From assembly GCF_000420805.1 (NCBI RefSeq), contig NZ_ATVQ01000001.1, positions 930,001-994,000 on the forward strand: a stretch of DNA of 64,000 bases. Reading direction: 5' to 3'. The position numbers were made by a program, and so were the translations under genes. The notes under the pieces were generated by a model, which saw only the letters and a list, made by a program, of their open reading frames with translations, did no database searches and was not told the origin of the DNA. The DNA comes from Yaniella halotolerans DSM 15476. GTDB taxonomy: Bacteria; Actinomycetota; Actinomycetes; Actinomycetales; Micrococcaceae. This document shows positions 63,500-64,000 of this stretch, one piece after another. Each line of letters starts with the position of its first letter. Within the stretch, counting starts at the first letter, position 1.

Positions 63500-64000
63500 T
63501 GAGTCGTTTGTTGACGAACTCATCCATCCCGTAGCGACCGAGTTCACGGCCGACACCGGATTGTTTGACGCCACCGAACGGTAGCTCAGCAGAGGTCTTG
63601 GACGGTTCGTTGATATAGACCATTCCGGTCTGGATCTGCCCACCAACGCGGCGAGCGCGATCGGCGTCGGAAGCCATCACGGATGCTGACAGACCATACG
63701 GGGTATCGTTGGCCAGTTTGATGGCTTCCTCTTCGTCTTTGACCTTGTAAACCATCGCGACGGGCCCGAAGAGCTCTTCGGAGTAGGCACGCATGCCCTT
63801 GGTAATCCCGGTCAGCATGGTTGGCTGATACCAGGCGCCACCACGGGCATCGTAGTCACCGCCTGCATGGACGGTAGCGCCCTGGCTGATCGCATCTTGA
63901 ACTTGTTCATGCAGACCATCAGCCGCTGACGCCGAGGACATTGGGCCGATAAAGGTGTCCTCGTCGGCCGGGTCTTTGAGTTCCAGCTTGTTGACGGCTT
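63483..64000 (-). CDS. NAD(P)-dependent succinate-semialdehyde dehydrogenase, C-terminal part
   Basis: C-terminal ~170 residues of an aldehyde dehydrogenase that enters from the right edge, so the catalytic Cys is outside the window. Conserved parts: FIGPMSSASA, YQPTMLTGITKGMRAYSEEL with the NAD-binding EELFGPV, NDTPYGLSASVMASD, and AELPFGGVKQSGVGRELG near the end. The pattern fits the GabD-like succinate-semialdehyde dehydrogenase subgroup, which makes succinate from GABA-derived semialdehyde. Confidence 0.82.
   Translation of the reverse strand, partial: AVNKLELKDPADEDTFIGPMSSASAADGLHEQVQDAISQGATVHAGGDYDARGGAWYQPTMLTGITKGMRAYSEELFGPVAMVYKVKDEEEAIKLANDTPYGLSASVMASDADRARRVGGQIQTGMVYINEPSKTSAELPFGGVKQSGVGRELGRYGMDEFVNKRLIKFAK

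Overview
The window (about 57-58% G+C by eye) is a chromosome segment of an actinobacterium, most likely a lower-GC, salt-tolerant member of the Micrococcaceae/Micrococcales. The genus is not identifiable from the sequence alone; Yaniella- or Enteractinococcus-like organisms would fit. The clearest marker is the block fhaA-fhaB-pstP-rodA-pbpA-pknA-pknB with crgA, a class E sortase, a rhomboid protease and ppiA close by, which in Actinobacteria normally lies near the replication origin. dnaA itself is not in the window.

Layout. 1-9.7 kb: housekeeping genes (DUF2342 metalloprotease fragment, dacB, ppa, serS, a DAG-kinase-like protein, pheA, rhodanese, amidase). 9.8-19.7 kb: a thioesterase, then a choline-O-sulfate/osmoprotectant island: a sodium:solute symporter with a 42-aa membrane partner, a choline-sulfatase, a divergent formylglycine-generating enzyme that should activate it, a BCCT transporter, and an aldehyde-dehydrogenase-like protein that has lost its catalytic residues. 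19.7-29.3 kb: HAD hydrolase, NCS2 permease, YceI protein, MntR-type regulator, VanW protein and DEAD-box helicase. 29.4-37 kb: a worn accessory region with a chromate transporter lacking a normal start codon, an IS3 transposase remnant fused to a decapitated metal P-type ATPase, a FUSC-type protein, an hsp20/MerR pair flanked by two small acidic ORFs, and a degraded group II intron sitting directly behind a terminator. 37-41 kb: YkvI-type transporter, flavoenzymes, a cyclase and tRNA-Leu(CAG). 41-55 kb: the cell-wall/Ser-Thr kinase block, crgA, a cluster of DnaA boxes, rhomboid and ppiA. 55-64 kb: a lone excisionase-type HTH protein, two decayed genes, malate dehydrogenase, a patatin, a second FUSC protein, a frameshifted UvrA-like gene, a DNA glycosylase-like gene and the end of a succinate-semialdehyde dehydrogenase.

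How the genes work together. The kinase block couples PASTA kinases and their phosphatase to FHA readers and to the elongation/division synthases RodA and PbpA. The sulfatase island should import or release choline from choline sulfate, while BCCT takes up betaine-type solutes. No choline dehydrogenase is present, so conversion of choline to betaine must be encoded elsewhere, if it occurs. Several genes carry clear inactivating changes, which suggests recent gene decay. I did not find a plainly new multi-gene system. The most unusual items are the active-site-less aldehyde dehydrogenase in the osmolyte cluster, the DnaA-box cluster between crgA and the rhomboid gene, and the paired small EFDWI proteins around hsp20.
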